The notes below the pieces were generated by a model. That model searched no databases, was not told the DNA's origin, and saw only the letters and a program-made list of their open reading frames with translations. A stretch of 64,000 nucleotides of DNA from Rhodospirillales bacterium. Lineage in GTDB: Bacteria > Pseudomonadota > Alphaproteobacteria > Micavibrionales > Micavibrionaceae. A program made the translations under genes and the position numbers. Of this stretch, positions 1-9,103 are shown piece after piece (the stretch's first letter is position 1; each line of letters starts with the position of its first letter). The stretch spans positions 248,001 through 312,000 of the forward strand of contig JACKJA010000002.1 in assembly GCA_020638175.1 (NCBI GenBank), given 5' to 3'.

Positions 1-1293
1 CGCGGTGTACGCGCGTGACTGTACGTCTATTTTTCCAAGCTTTAAAACATCAACGCCACCGGATATTTCTTCCCAGACATTTTTGTTCGGATCCAGCGCA
101 TCGCGGCTCTGGTCAACATAGCCAAGCTGCACCGTTTCCCCAATCTCAAGGCTACCGCTATCGGGTTTTTCAACCCCGGTAATCATTTTGAACAGGGTGG
201 ATTTCCCGGCCCCGTTAGGACCGATAACACCGACAATCCCCCCCGGCGGCAATTTGAAATTCAGGTCTTCGATCAACAACCGGTCGCCAAAACCCTTGCA
301 CAGGTTTTTGGCTTCTATAACCGTTCCGCCCAGACGCTCCGGTGTCGGAATAACGATCTGTGTATTCTTGGTGTCCTGTTTTTGAGACTGCGCCAGCAAA
401 TCCTCGTAAGAGTTAATCCGGGCTTTGGATTTAGCCTGCCGGGCCTTTGCCCCCTGTCGGATCCACTCCAGCTCGCGGTCCAGTGTTTTCTGACGGGATT
501 TTTCCTCGCGGGCCTCTTGTTCCAGACGCTTGCGTTTCGATTCAAGATAAACGGAATAATTCCCCTCATAAGGAATACCCGCCCCCCGGTCGACCTCCAG
601 AATCCAGCCAGTAACATTATCGAGGAAATAACGGTCGTGAGTAACCATCACCACTGCGCCAGCATAGTCTTTCAAATGCCGCTGCAACCATGCAACGCTT
701 TCGGCATCAAGGTGGTTGGTCGGTTCATCAAGAAGCAATAAATCGGGCTTTTCCAGCAACAGGCGGGCCAGCGCCACCCGGCGTTTTTCACCCCCGGAAA
801 GGTTTGTCACGGCGGCATCCCCCGGCGGACAACGCAAAGCCTCCATCGCCATTTCAACGGTCCGGTCGATTTCCCAACCGTCCGCGGCATCAATTTCTTC
901 CTGCAATTCGCCCATTTCCGCCATTAACGCATCGTAATCGGCATCCGGCTCGGCCATCAGCAAGCCAATCTCATTATAGCGATCAACTTTGACTTTGATC
1001 TCCCCCAGCCCTTCCAGAACGTTTTCCTGAACGGTTTTGGTTTCATCCAGATGCGGTTCCTGCGGCAAATAACCGACTTTGGCGCCATCCGCAGCCCACG
1101 CCTCACCGCTATATTCCTTATCCACGCCCGCCATGATCCGCAGTAACGTCGATTTACCAGCTCCGTTTGGCCCCAACACACCAATCTTCGCGCCCGGAAA
1201 AAAGCTCAGCGTAATATTCTCCAAAACCTTTTTCCCGCCGGAATAGCTTTTGGACAAACCGTTCATGACATAAACAAACTGGTATGAGGCCAT
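1..1293 (-). CDS. ettA: EttA-type ABC-F ATPase (3' end outside the window)
   Basis: Energy-dependent translational throttle protein, a cytoplasmic ABC-F ATPase without membrane segments that acts at the ribosomal E site and senses the ATP/ADP ratio. The protein starts MASYQFVYVMNGLSKSY, and 431 codons are present without a stop, so roughly the last fifth is missing. Visible are a first ATPase domain with Walker A (GPNGAGKST), the EttA-style signature LSGGEKRRVAL and Walker B (LLLLDEPTNHLD), then the charged linker rich in Lys/Arg/Glu, then a second Walker A (GPNGAGKST). The end of the visible part (SRAY) matches the second ATPase domain of EttA. The spacing and the signature favour EttA over Uup or YheS. 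The gene is divergent from the TerD-like gene; 81 bases between the two starts must hold both promoters. Confidence 0.93.
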   Translation of the reverse strand, partial: MASYQFVYVMNGLSKSYSGGKKVLENITLSFFPGAKIGVLGPNGAGKSTLLRIMAGVDKEYSGEAWAADGAKVGYLPQEPHLDETKTVQENVLEGLGEIKVKVDRYNEIGLLMAEPDADYDALMAEMGELQEEIDAADGWEIDRTVEMAMEALRCPPGDAAVTNLSGGEKRRVALARLLLEKPDLLLLDEPTNHLDAESVAWLQRHLKDYAGAVVMVTHDRYFLDNVTGWILEVDRGAGIPYEGNYSVYLESKRKRLEQEAREEKSRQKTLDRELEWIRQGAKARQAKSKARINSYEDLLAQSQKQDTKNTQIVIPTPERLGGTVIEAKNLCKGFGDRLLIEDLNFKLPPGGIVGVIGPNGAGKSTLFKMITGVEKPDSGSLEIGETVQLGYVDQSRDALDPNKNVWEEISGGVDVLKLGKIDVQSRAYTA

Positions 1294-1374
1294 AATTTTC
1301 TTCCCCGTTTTTGATTTTCCTGCGTAATGCGATATGCTTTAGTCTTATAGTGTGTAAAGAAAAGGATATCAATC

Positions 1375-2118
1375 ATGTCGCGTGAAAATCTGTCTGCCGA
1401 TTCCCTGATCGAGGCCACCCGCAGCCGCGCGAAATTCTCCGGGCACGGATCTTCCAAGGGCGCCGCAGGCTACAAGGTCGAAGGCACTGATACAAACTAT
1501 GAGTTTCTATCCGCATCCGGGCAAACATCCATTATAAACCCGCGGGCTGACGGTTTTGGCACGATCCGGATCGGCGCAGCCTGGGATATGATGAAGGTCA
1601 GGCAAAAACAAAATATCATGGATAAGGCACTGGGACGTACACGAACAAAGCTGATGGACGTAGACCTTGATCTCGGCTGCTTGTATGAGATGCAAGATGG
1701 CAGCCGGGGTGCATTGCAAGCCTTCGGGAATTTGTATGGGGCATTTGACCGTCCGCCCTTCATCCGCCATTCCGGCGACGAACGTGAAGGTGACGAAGAG
1801 GGTGACGATGAATATCTGGAAGTTAACGGTTCTCACTGGGCGGATATCAAACGTATTCTTGTGTATGTTTATATTTACGACGGCGCGCCGCACTGGGCAT
1901 CCGTAAAACCGCAAATCCAGATCAACGTCCCCGGAGAAACCCCTATGGTGGTCACCCCCGGCGTAGGAAAAAGCGAACTGCCGATCTGCGTTATTGGCGC
2001 AATAGAAAACGTCCGCAACGGTATCAAGCTTGAAAATTTCACCGAGTACTATCCCGGCCACGCCGAAATGAGCCGTGCATTCGGTTGGGGACTATCATGG
2101 GAAGATGGCAAAAAATAG
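1375..2118 (+). CDS. TerD-family (calcium-binding stress) protein
   Basis: A 247-residue protein of the TerD/TerA family, cytoplasmic beta-sandwich proteins that bind Ca2+ and occur in tellurite/stress clusters. The evidence is the family-type segment after residue about 98 (DVDLDLGCLYEMQDGSRGA), followed by an acidic stretch around residues 135-150 (GDEREGDEEGDDEYLEV) that corresponds to the GDGDDE calcium-binding loop, and hydrophobic strands such as IKRILVYVYIYDG. No signal peptide or membrane segment is seen. It lies about 70 bases before a CaCA-type cation antiporter gene and forms a group with a second TerD-like gene beyond it. No terB, terC or terZ is seen, so tellurite resistance itself is not supported. 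A role in Ca2+-linked stress or cation handling is inference. Confidence 0.85.
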   Translation: MSRENLSADSLIEATRSRAKFSGHGSSKGAAGYKVEGTDTNYEFLSASGQTSIINPRADGFGTIRIGAAWDMMKVRQKQNIMDKALGRTRTKLMDVDLDLGCLYEMQDGSRGALQAFGNLYGAFDRPPFIRHSGDEREGDEEGDDEYLEVNGSHWADIKRILVYVYIYDGAPHWASVKPQIQINVPGETPMVVTPGVGKSELPICVIGAIENVRNGIKLENFTEYYPGHAEMSRAFGWGLSWEDGKK

Positions 2119-2188
2119 CGGTTCCGTTTGACGGGCTTTTAACGTATCGTGACTTTCTGAACAGCAACCACACAGCCTGCAATTAATC

Positions 2189-3169
2189 ATGATGGAAATG
2201 ACAGCAACAGAAGCCTTTATCCTGGCGATCGGCGCCTTGGGACTTGGCATGATTATGCTGATTCGCGGCGGAAACTGGACCATTGATGCGGCCGTTTATA
2301 TTGCCCGGAAAATGGGGATTTCACCATTGGTCGTCGGTTTTACCGTTGTGGCCTTTGGCACATCTTTGCCTGAGCTGATCGTCTCCGTCAACGCCAGTCT
2401 GCATGGATCGCCGGGCATTGCTGTTGGCAATGTCTTAGGCTCAAACGTTGCCAACATCTTGCTGGTGATCGGAATAACGGCCCTGTTTACAACGCTGGTC
2501 ATCATCCCTCGCGCCCTGATCCGCGATTTGGCGATGATGATGGCCGTCACAGTTGGCCTTCTGGGTCTGATGCTGTATGGCGAAATTGGTCATCTGACCG
2601 GCTGTCTCATGATCTTGATTTTACTCGCTTACGTTTTTTGGCAATATATCATGGCGGCGCGCGGACAAGCGGCCATCCCGGAGCCAGAACAACACGAATT
2701 TAACAACATCCGCGCATCCGTTTCTTTTCTTGTCATGGGTTTAATCCTGATTGCTCTGGGCGCCGAGTTCCTCGTGCGCGGAGCAAAGGTCGGGGCCGCA
2801 ATTATCGGTGTCCCGGAAGCCGTCATCGGCCTCAGCGTTATTGCCGTCGGGACATCCTTGCCGGAACTGTCAACCTGCATCATCGCCGCCCGTAAAAATC
2901 ATAGCGACATAATTGTCGGCAACATCATTGGATCAAACGTCTTCAACATCATGATGATCTTGGGGGCAACCGCCGCGATTAAACCGATCATCATGGGCGA
3001 ACTGGCTCCGCAACTAATCAATATCGATATCTGGGTAACTTTAGCAGTCAGCTTGCTTTTAACGGTGCTGCTGTTGATCTACAAAAAAATCACAAAGCCG
3101 ATCGGTATTCTGTTTATAGCCGCCTATATGGTATATATTGTAGCGACCTATGCTTTCTATATGGCATAA
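2189..3169 (+). CDS. Calcium/sodium antiporter, CaCA family (YrbG-like)
   Basis: An inner-membrane cation exchanger of 326 residues with about ten hydrophobic segments. The two inverted alpha repeats that form the ion site are plain: GFTVVAFGTSLPELIVSV followed by GNVLGSNVANILLVIG, and GLSVIAVGTSLPELSTC followed by GNIIGSNVFNIMMILG. These are the GTSLPE and GSN motifs of the K+-dependent or YrbG-like Na+/Ca2+ exchangers; the length matches the bacterial family. Other ATG codons lie 3 and 9 bases into the gene, so the start could be slightly later. It lies between two TerD-like genes in the same direction, with 24 bases to the second, which suggests one transcript joining Ca2+ transport to Ca2+-binding TerD proteins. 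Confidence 0.93.
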   Translation: MMEMTATEAFILAIGALGLGMIMLIRGGNWTIDAAVYIARKMGISPLVVGFTVVAFGTSLPELIVSVNASLHGSPGIAVGNVLGSNVANILLVIGITALFTTLVIIPRALIRDLAMMMAVTVGLLGLMLYGEIGHLTGCLMILILLAYVFWQYIMAARGQAAIPEPEQHEFNNIRASVSFLVMGLILIALGAEFLVRGAKVGAAIIGVPEAVIGLSVIAVGTSLPELSTCIIAARKNHSDIIVGNIIGSNVFNIMMILGATAAIKPIIMGELAPQLINIDIWVTLAVSLLLTVLLLIYKKITKPIGILFIAAYMVYIVATYAFYMA

Positions 3170-3193
3170 TGGTACGCAGGGGAACGATACATC

Positions 3194-4000
3194 ATGAGTG
3201 ACAACGATTTGAATCAGGATAAACCCGACGAAGACGACTTCACCCCTCTCTCCGAGGACGACCATCTGAAGCCGATCGATTTCGGAATGCCCGAACCAAA
3301 GCCGGAAGAGCATCAAAGCCCTTCAGCCGCCCCCGTGGCACCAGCACCGGAGGAAGACACCGCATTGGAATTCTCTGAAGAGGCTCTTCATCACACCTAT
3401 GATGATTCAGCCAATTTTGTCGAAGTTGGTGATTATATCGACCTGACCGAAAAAATTACCGGACTGCGGGAGATAAAAATCGGCGCAGGCTGGGATCAAA
3501 AAGCTTTTGAGGACGTCAAAGTCGATGTCGACATCAGCTGTTTTCTACTCAACAAGGCCGAACAGACCCGTGAAAACGAAGATTTCGTCTTTTACAACAA
3601 CATGGCAGGATGCGCTGGCGCCGTAAGGTTACAGGAAGATAGCCGCACAGGCGCCGGAGACGGTGATGATGAAACGATGACTCTGGACCTGACGGGCATC
3701 CCGTTCGACATCATCAAAGTTGTTTTTGTTCTGTCGATTTATGACCCGGAACTCATTGGCCACCATTTTGGCATGGTTCGAAACATATATCTGCGTTTCA
3801 TCAACATATTGGACAATCATGAAATTTTCCGTTATAGCGTCGATGAAGCAAGCATTATCGAGCAAAATGCCGTAGTGTTAGCGACCCTGGTCAGAGAAGG
3901 CCCTAAATGGTTCGTCGAAATTCAGAACAAACCCGTTCCGGGCGGGCTGGGCGCCATTGCACAACAATACGGATTATTGATTGCCGAACAGACCGGATAG
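3194..4000 (+). CDS. TerD-family protein with acidic N-terminal extension
   Basis: 268 residues. The first 75 or so are acidic and proline-rich (many Asp, Glu and Pro), so probably disordered. A TerD domain follows from about residue 85. Family features are REIKIGAGWDQKA, DVDVDISCFLLNK-like strands, FYNNMAGCAGAV, and the calcium loop TGAGDGDDETMTLDL near residue 155, the clearest TerD signature in the window. VFVLSIYD and the NHEIFRYSV strand continue the fold. There is no signal peptide, so it should be cytoplasmic. It is the last gene of the TerD-antiporter-TerD group. The unusual part is the N-terminal tail, absent from ordinary TerD proteins of about 190 residues. It converges on the next gene with only two bases between the stop codons. 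Confidence 0.88.
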   Translation: MSDNDLNQDKPDEDDFTPLSEDDHLKPIDFGMPEPKPEEHQSPSAAPVAPAPEEDTALEFSEEALHHTYDDSANFVEVGDYIDLTEKITGLREIKIGAGWDQKAFEDVKVDVDISCFLLNKAEQTRENEDFVFYNNMAGCAGAVRLQEDSRTGAGDGDDETMTLDLTGIPFDIIKVVFVLSIYDPELIGHHFGMVRNIYLRFINILDNHEIFRYSVDEASIIEQNAVVLATLVREGPKWFVEIQNKPVPGGLGAIAQQYGLLIAEQTG

Positions 4001-4002
4001 CC

Positions 4003-4506
4003 CTAAAAGCCGCGGCCCCTCGGATTAAGCAACTTGTTTGCCTGTATTTTGGGGGATTTACCCCCCCCGCCGCCATATTGGTCGGCCCCGCGGCCTCCTC
4101 TTAATTCCTGTTCCAAAAGATCATCAATATCAGGAACCTCATCCTGCTTCAGGCTTTGAACCACGGCGGCAAAGAAATTACAGGCTTTCTCGGGCCAGCC
4201 GCTTATAGTCTCATCAATCGGTTCACCGCGAATCCAGACCTTGGAAATCGTCCAGTTCCCGGAATTAGTATTCCGGGCCTGCAACAAAAACGTATGTTCG
4301 GCAGGCGGCTGCCCCGCATCGGGCATTTCGTAGATCATCTCAATAGCGGCCTCAACCCCGTCGGAGTCATCCATGCCCATGCGAACCTCGGCACTGCATG
4401 TCACGCCTTTTTCCCCGTCATAGACCAGCCACGGGCAATTTTCATACGGACCCAATACGTATCCGACGCCTAGTCTGTCCATCAGTTCTTTTTTCGTGGC
4501 TTGCAT
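4003..4506 (-). CDS. Unknown protein with glycine-rich C-terminus
   Basis: A 167-residue protein I do not recognise. The first 125 residues look folded and soluble, with aromatic and charged strands (VLGPYENCPWLVYDG, TFLLQARNTNSGNWTISKV) and two cysteines. The last 35 are low complexity: a GGRGADQYGGGGGK stretch and a basic end. There is no signal peptide or membrane segment. It is transcribed towards the TerD group and lies just downstream of xseA on the same strand, with a gap of about 50 bases, so it may share the xseA transcript. Reading frame, codon use and the compact junctions support a real gene; the function is not known. Confidence 0.7.
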   Translation of the reverse strand: MQATKKELMDRLGVGYVLGPYENCPWLVYDGEKGVTCSAEVRMGMDDSDGVEAAIEMIYEMPDAGQPPAEHTFLLQARNTNSGNWTISKVWIRGEPIDETISGWPEKACNFFAAVVQSLKQDEVPDIDDLLEQELRGGRGADQYGGGGGKSPKIQANKLLNPRGRGF

Positions 4507-4559
4507 TCTCTACCTCTGTCCCGCGGACAACATAGCTTTATTCAATACAGGAAGAAAGG

Positions 4560-5957
4560 CTAAAATAGCTGGCCCTGCGGCGCAGGAGGAACGGATTTAT
4601 CCTTGTGCCCCTTGCCAACCACAGCATCGACTCGTTTGTCATCCCTGAACTGCAGCTGTATATTTTGGCCTGTACGTGTCTGATCAGCGGCCGTAACCGG
4701 CACACCCCGGTCGTCGCGAACGACAACAAAGCCGCGCTCCAGAACACTCTTAAATGACAGACTTTCCAGCATACGGCCAGCTGATTGCAGTCGATTTTCT
4801 CCATCCCGAAACAAAACAGGCGCCTGCCGAACCAATGCCTGCGCATGATAAGAAAGCATGCGTGTTTTTTCTTCGATCAGCGTCCGGGGATGACGGAGCT
4901 GAGCTGCCAGTTCAGCCATACGGCTCTGCTTACCGCTCACCCCCTTCTCGAACGCCCCCGTCAATTTGTGAGAACTATGGTCGAGTGCCTGGTTTTTTAT
5001 TTCCAGCAACCGCCCCGGATCACCCAGCCGGGCGGCTTGTGCCGCCAATTGATGGCGCCGTTCCCCCACCAGACGACTGGCCCCGCCAATTATTCTTTGC
5101 TGGTTTTCTAAAATCCGGGCCATCAATTCAGCGCGTACAGGCACGGCCATTTCCGCCGCCCCCGTCGGTGTCGGCGCCCGTAAATCCGCCGCAAAATCAA
5201 TCAAGGTTGTATCGGTTTCATGGCCAACCGCCGAAATCACGGGAATCGTACAATCAGCCACAGCCCGAACAACAGATTCCTCATTAAACGCCATCAGATC
5301 TTCAAGCGATCCGCCGCCCCGCGCCACAATCAGAATATCGGGTCGGTAAGGAAGCTCCAGCGCATCAAACCCGCGCACCGCGCCGGCAATCTGGTCCGCC
5401 GCCCCGTCGCCTTGAACCAATACCGGCCAAAGCAAGACGTGGGAGGGAAACCGGTCGCGCAGCCGGTGCATAATGTCGCGAATCACCGCGCCGGTCGGTG
5501 ACGTCACAACCCCGATCGTCCGGGGCAAAAATGGCAGTTTTTGTTTCCGGGCCGGATCAAACAGCCCCTCTGCCGCCAGTTTTTTCTTTCGCTCCTCCAG
5601 CATCTTCAGGAGTGCGCCTTCCCCGGCCATCTCCATTGATTCAACAATGATCTGGTAACGTGATGATTTTGGGTAACTGGATACCTTGCCGGTAATAATG
5701 ACTTCCAGCCCTTCTTCCGGCTTTACCGACAAACGCCCCATCGTCCCGCGCCAGCACACGATATTGATATTGGCATCTTCATCCTTGATATCGGCATAAA
5801 GATGACCGGAAGCAGCAACCTTGACCCCGGCCAGCTCGCCGCGCACACGTACGTGCCCGTACGTGTCCTCCAGCGTCCTCTTTAAAGAAAATGCCAGCTC
5901 GGCAACGGAAAATTCCGGGACATTGCCCTGCGTATTTATAGGTGCTTGCTCACTCAT
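4560..5957 (-). CDS. xseA: Exodeoxyribonuclease VII large subunit
   Basis: Large, catalytic subunit of exonuclease VII, which degrades single-stranded DNA in both directions together with XseB. 465 residues from the chosen start MSEQAPINTQG; an upstream in-frame ATG nine codons earlier is less likely because the family begins close to the OB-fold. The N-terminal OB-fold (about residues 15-110: VRVRGELAGVKVAASGHLY) binds DNA. The nuclease domain has VARGGGSLEDLMAFNEE, the VISAVGHETDTTLIDFAAD segment and RAPTPTGAAE. The long C-terminal helical region is present. No xseB is seen nearby. The gene is divergent from putA with 52 bases between starts. It contains one of the paired GTACGT sites described among the findings. 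Confidence 0.96.
   Translation of the reverse strand: MSEQAPINTQGNVPEFSVAELAFSLKRTLEDTYGHVRVRGELAGVKVAASGHLYADIKDEDANINIVCWRGTMGRLSVKPEEGLEVIITGKVSSYPKSSRYQIIVESMEMAGEGALLKMLEERKKKLAAEGLFDPARKQKLPFLPRTIGVVTSPTGAVIRDIMHRLRDRFPSHVLLWPVLVQGDGAADQIAGAVRGFDALELPYRPDILIVARGGGSLEDLMAFNEESVVRAVADCTIPVISAVGHETDTTLIDFAADLRAPTPTGAAEMAVPVRAELMARILENQQRIIGGASRLVGERRHQLAAQAARLGDPGRLLEIKNQALDHSSHKLTGAFEKGVSGKQSRMAELAAQLRHPRTLIEEKTRMLSYHAQALVRQAPVLFRDGENRLQSAGRMLESLSFKSVLERGFVVVRDDRGVPVTAADQTRTGQNIQLQFRDDKRVDAVVGKGHKDKSVPPAPQGQLF
5845..5866. repeat. Perfect inverted repeat with two GTACGT/ACGTAC cores (inside xseA)
   Basis: Nine-base arms ACACGTACG and CGTACGTGT separated by TGCC. The element lies inside the xseA reading frame, encoding Thr-Tyr-Gly-His-Val-Arg-Val in the OB-fold. 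It belongs to the set of paired GTAC sites discussed in the findings. It could form a hairpin or be a protein-binding site. Chance is possible. Confidence 0.5.
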
Positions 5958-6009
5958 TCTCGTGATAATATAGAAGCGAAACAAAAACGCAAACGATCCT
6001 CATCCGGTT

Positions 6010-9000
6010 ATGTCCAAGTCATTATCTGCCTGTCATTATGCTGACGAAGCGCTCTGCGTCAAAACCCTGCTGGAAAACCTGCCTTGGCCGGCCGTGATCA
6101 GCGCGCGCGTAAGCGAAAACGCCGTCACGCTGATTAAACGGGTGCGAAAAGCTGACCGGAAAACCGGAGAGCTGGAATCGTTCCTGCAGCGCTATGGCCT
6201 GAACACCCAAGAAGGGCTGGCCCTGATGGCGCTGGCCGAAGCTTTGCTCCGTATTCCCGATGCACCGACCGCCGACGCGCTGATTTCCGATAAAATTCTG
6301 GCAGCCGCTTGGTTTGATAAACAAAAAATATCAGAAGACTGGCTGGTCACCATGACCGGTGTTGGCCTATCCACCACCCGCCGTCTGTTGGAAAACGCTG
6401 CCGGACGACTGGGGCAGCCCATGATTCGCCGGGCCATGCGCGCGGCCATGCGCATGATGGGCCGGCAATTCGTTTTGGGCCGGACGATTGACGAAGCTGT
6501 CAAAAATGCCGTCCCCTACCGCAAAGCCGGATATCGCCCATCCTATGACATGCTGGGCGAAGGCGCCCGCACCATCGATGATGCCAATCGCTACTTTGAA
6601 GCTTACCGCGAATCTCTTGAAGCTATTGCCCGCCATACCGGTCCGAAAGAAACCAACCGCCCTAGTATTTCAGTCAAACTGTCAGCCTTGCATCCCCGCT
6701 ATGAATATAGCCAAAAAGATATCTGCGTCCCATATCTGTCGGAAAAACTGATTGAATTATGCCGGATAGCCGCCGCTCACAATCTGGGCCTGACAATCGA
6801 CGCCGAGGAAGCGGACCGTCTGGAGCTTTCTCTCGAAATCTTTGAAGCTGCCATGGCCGATCCTGAAACCACCGGGTGGACGCGGCTGGGCCTCGCTATT
6901 CAGTCCTACGATAAACGCTGTTTTTCGCTGGTTGACCGTCTGGATGAGCTGGCTGAAAAGCACAGCCGTAAAATCAATGTACGGCTGGTCAAGGGCGCTT
7001 ATTGGGATACCGAAATCAAACGGGCGCAAGTGTTGGGCCTGTGCGATTATCCGGTTTTCACCCGTAAAGCCAACACCGACCTGTCATGGCTGGCTTGTGC
7101 TTATAAGCTGCTTCAGAAAAAACAGCGGCTCTACCCGATGTTTGCCACCCATAACGCCCATTCCATCGCCGCCGTTCTGGAAATGGCCGGCAGCGACCAT
7201 AGCGGCTTTGAATTCCAGCGCCTGCACGGCATGGGCACAGCGCTCCATGATATTTTATTGAAAGACGGTCTGGCCGCAGGCGGCATCTATGCCCCCGTGG
7301 GCGCCCACGAAGATTTATTGCCCTATCTGGTCCGGCGCTTGCTGGAAAACGGTGCCAACAGCTCCTTTGTCAATCAGCTCTACGATAAAGACCGCGCCCC
7401 GGAGATTATTGCTCTCGATCCGGTCGTGACAATCCGGGACCGGATGGACGAAGAGCACCGCCATGCCCGCATCCCCCTGCCGGAAAACCTGTATGGTCCC
7501 GGCCGAAGAAATTCCCGCGGTCTTGATTTGCGTGACGATAGAACAGTGCAAACTTTGATTTCGTCCATTAAAAAAGAAACCGAAGGCCGCACCTTTGAAT
7601 CCGCACCTCTGATCGCCGGGAAAATTGAAGTCGAAGGATCGCCGGAGCCAGTCATAAACCCGGCCAACCCTGAGCAGATAATCGGTAAAGTCTGGAATAC
7701 GGCCCCCGACCAGATCGAGAAAGCCTTTACCAAAACAGGCTTCGGATTTGAAGCATGGCACAAAACCCCCGCAGTTCAACGGGCGGCCATACTGGAAAAT
7801 CTCAGCAACCTGATTGAGGAAAACCGGGAAACCCTCATGGGGCTACTCACGGCGGAAGCAGGAAAAACCCTGCCCGACGCCTTGTCCGAAGTTCGGGAAG
7901 CAGCCGATTTTTGCCGTTACTACGCGGCCCAAGGCCGCCAGATATTCGATGAAGAAGGCACACGCCTGCCGGGCCCGACGGGAGAGCGCAATATCCTGAC
8001 TCTTCACGGACGCGGCATTTTTGTCTGTATCAGCCCCTGGAATTTCCCGCTGGCTATTTTTACCGGCCAGATTGCCGCCGCCCTGATGGCCGGAAACGCA
8101 GTGATTGCGAAACCTGCCGAGCAAACACCGTTAATCGCCATGGCAACCGCCCGCCTGATCCATAAAGCGGGCGTACCGCCTGAAACGTTTACGTTGCTGC
8201 CCGGCGCCGGGGATATCGGCGCGCAAATCATCGCCCACCCCGATGTCGCGGGCGTCGCCTTCACCGGCTCGACAGAGGTCGCCCGGATTATCAACCGCGC
8301 CCTCGCCGCCAAAGACGGCCCCATCGTCCCGTTGATCGCCGAAACCGGCGGGCAAAACGCCATGATCGTCGACAGTTCGGCCCTCGGGGAACAAGTCGTT
8401 GACGATGTGATCCTGAGTGCCTTTGGCTCCGCCGGGCAACGCTGTTCAGCCTTGCGGGTTTTATATCTACAAGAAGAAATCGCCGATAAAACCATGGCCA
8501 TGCTCCATGGTGCGACGGCGCAATTACGGATTGGTGACCCGTCATGCATCGCCGCGGACATCGGCCCGGTCATTGATAACGATGCACTGGATATGCTGCA
8601 CCAACACCGCAGCAAACTGAACCGGATCGGGCAACGGGTTGCCGAAGCCGTTTTACCTGATGACCTGCCGGAAAATGCTCACTTCTTCGCGCCCTGCGCC
8701 TATGAAATTGATACGATAAAACGGCTGGACCGGGAAATATTCGGGCCAGTCCTGCATATCATCCGCTACCGGGCTGCCGATATCGACAAGGTTATCAAAG
8801 CCATAAACGCCACGGGGTTTGGACTGACATTTGGCGCACACAGCCGTATTCGTCCGTCCATGGATAAACTGGCCGGTGCGATGACCGCCGGAAACATCTA
8901 CATCAACCGCGGCATGACCGGCGCTGTCGTCGGGGTCCAGCCCTTCGGCGGGCAGGGACTGTCCGGCACCGGCCCCAAAGCCGGCGGGCCGTATTACCTG

Positions 9001-9099
9001 CCGCGCTTTGCCACCGAAAAAACCGTCTCCACCGACACCACCCGCCAAGGCGGCAACGCCACATTGGTATCGCTTTCAGAAGCAGACATGATAAAATAA
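6010..9099 (+). CDS. putA: Bifunctional proline dehydrogenase / P5C dehydrogenase PutA
   Basis: Oxidises proline to pyrroline-5-carboxylate (FAD) and then to glutamate (NAD+), with channelling between the two sites. 1029 residues. The FAD-dependent PRODH barrel lies at about 130-470 (YRPSYDMLGEGARTI, SVKLSALHPRYE, RLVKGAYWDTEIKRAQ, and a C-terminal helix with YLVRRLLENGANSSFV). The aldehyde dehydrogenase domain lies at about 520-1000, with CISPWNFPLAIFTGQ, FTGSTEVARII, catalytic base Glu778 in IAETGGQNAM and nucleophile Cys812 in GSAGQRCSALR. The N-terminus lacks the ribbon-helix-helix DNA-binding domain, so this is the short, non-regulatory PutA type (as in Bradyrhizobium), not the autorepressor type. 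It ends 4 bases before rpoN, so the two are probably transcribed together. Confidence 0.97.
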   Translation: MSKSLSACHYADEALCVKTLLENLPWPAVISARVSENAVTLIKRVRKADRKTGELESFLQRYGLNTQEGLALMALAEALLRIPDAPTADALISDKILAAAWFDKQKISEDWLVTMTGVGLSTTRRLLENAAGRLGQPMIRRAMRAAMRMMGRQFVLGRTIDEAVKNAVPYRKAGYRPSYDMLGEGARTIDDANRYFEAYRESLEAIARHTGPKETNRPSISVKLSALHPRYEYSQKDICVPYLSEKLIELCRIAAAHNLGLTIDAEEADRLELSLEIFEAAMADPETTGWTRLGLAIQSYDKRCFSLVDRLDELAEKHSRKINVRLVKGAYWDTEIKRAQVLGLCDYPVFTRKANTDLSWLACAYKLLQKKQRLYPMFATHNAHSIAAVLEMAGSDHSGFEFQRLHGMGTALHDILLKDGLAAGGIYAPVGAHEDLLPYLVRRLLENGANSSFVNQLYDKDRAPEIIALDPVVTIRDRMDEEHRHARIPLPENLYGPGRRNSRGLDLRDDRTVQTLISSIKKETEGRTFESAPLIAGKIEVEGSPEPVINPANPEQIIGKVWNTAPDQIEKAFTKTGFGFEAWHKTPAVQRAAILENLSNLIEENRETLMGLLTAEAGKTLPDALSEVREAADFCRYYAAQGRQIFDEEGTRLPGPTGERNILTLHGRGIFVCISPWNFPLAIFTGQIAAALMAGNAVIAKPAEQTPLIAMATARLIHKAGVPPETFTLLPGAGDIGAQIIAHPDVAGVAFTGSTEVARIINRALAAKDGPIVPLIAETGGQNAMIVDSSALGEQVVDDVILSAFGSAGQRCSALRVLYLQEEIADKTMAMLHGATAQLRIGDPSCIAADIGPVIDNDALDMLHQHRSKLNRIGQRVAEAVLPDDLPENAHFFAPCAYEIDTIKRLDREIFGPVLHIIRYRAADIDKVIKAINATGFGLTFGAHSRIRPSMDKLAGAMTAGNIYINRGMTGAVVGVQPFGGQGLSGTGPKAGGPYYLPRFATEKTVSTDTTRQGGNATLVSLSEADMIK

Positions 9100-9103
9100 A
9101 ACC

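Noticed and set aside
1375..4000. Tellurite resistance operon
   Set aside because: Only TerD-family genes and a CaCA antiporter are present; terB, terC and terZ are missing.
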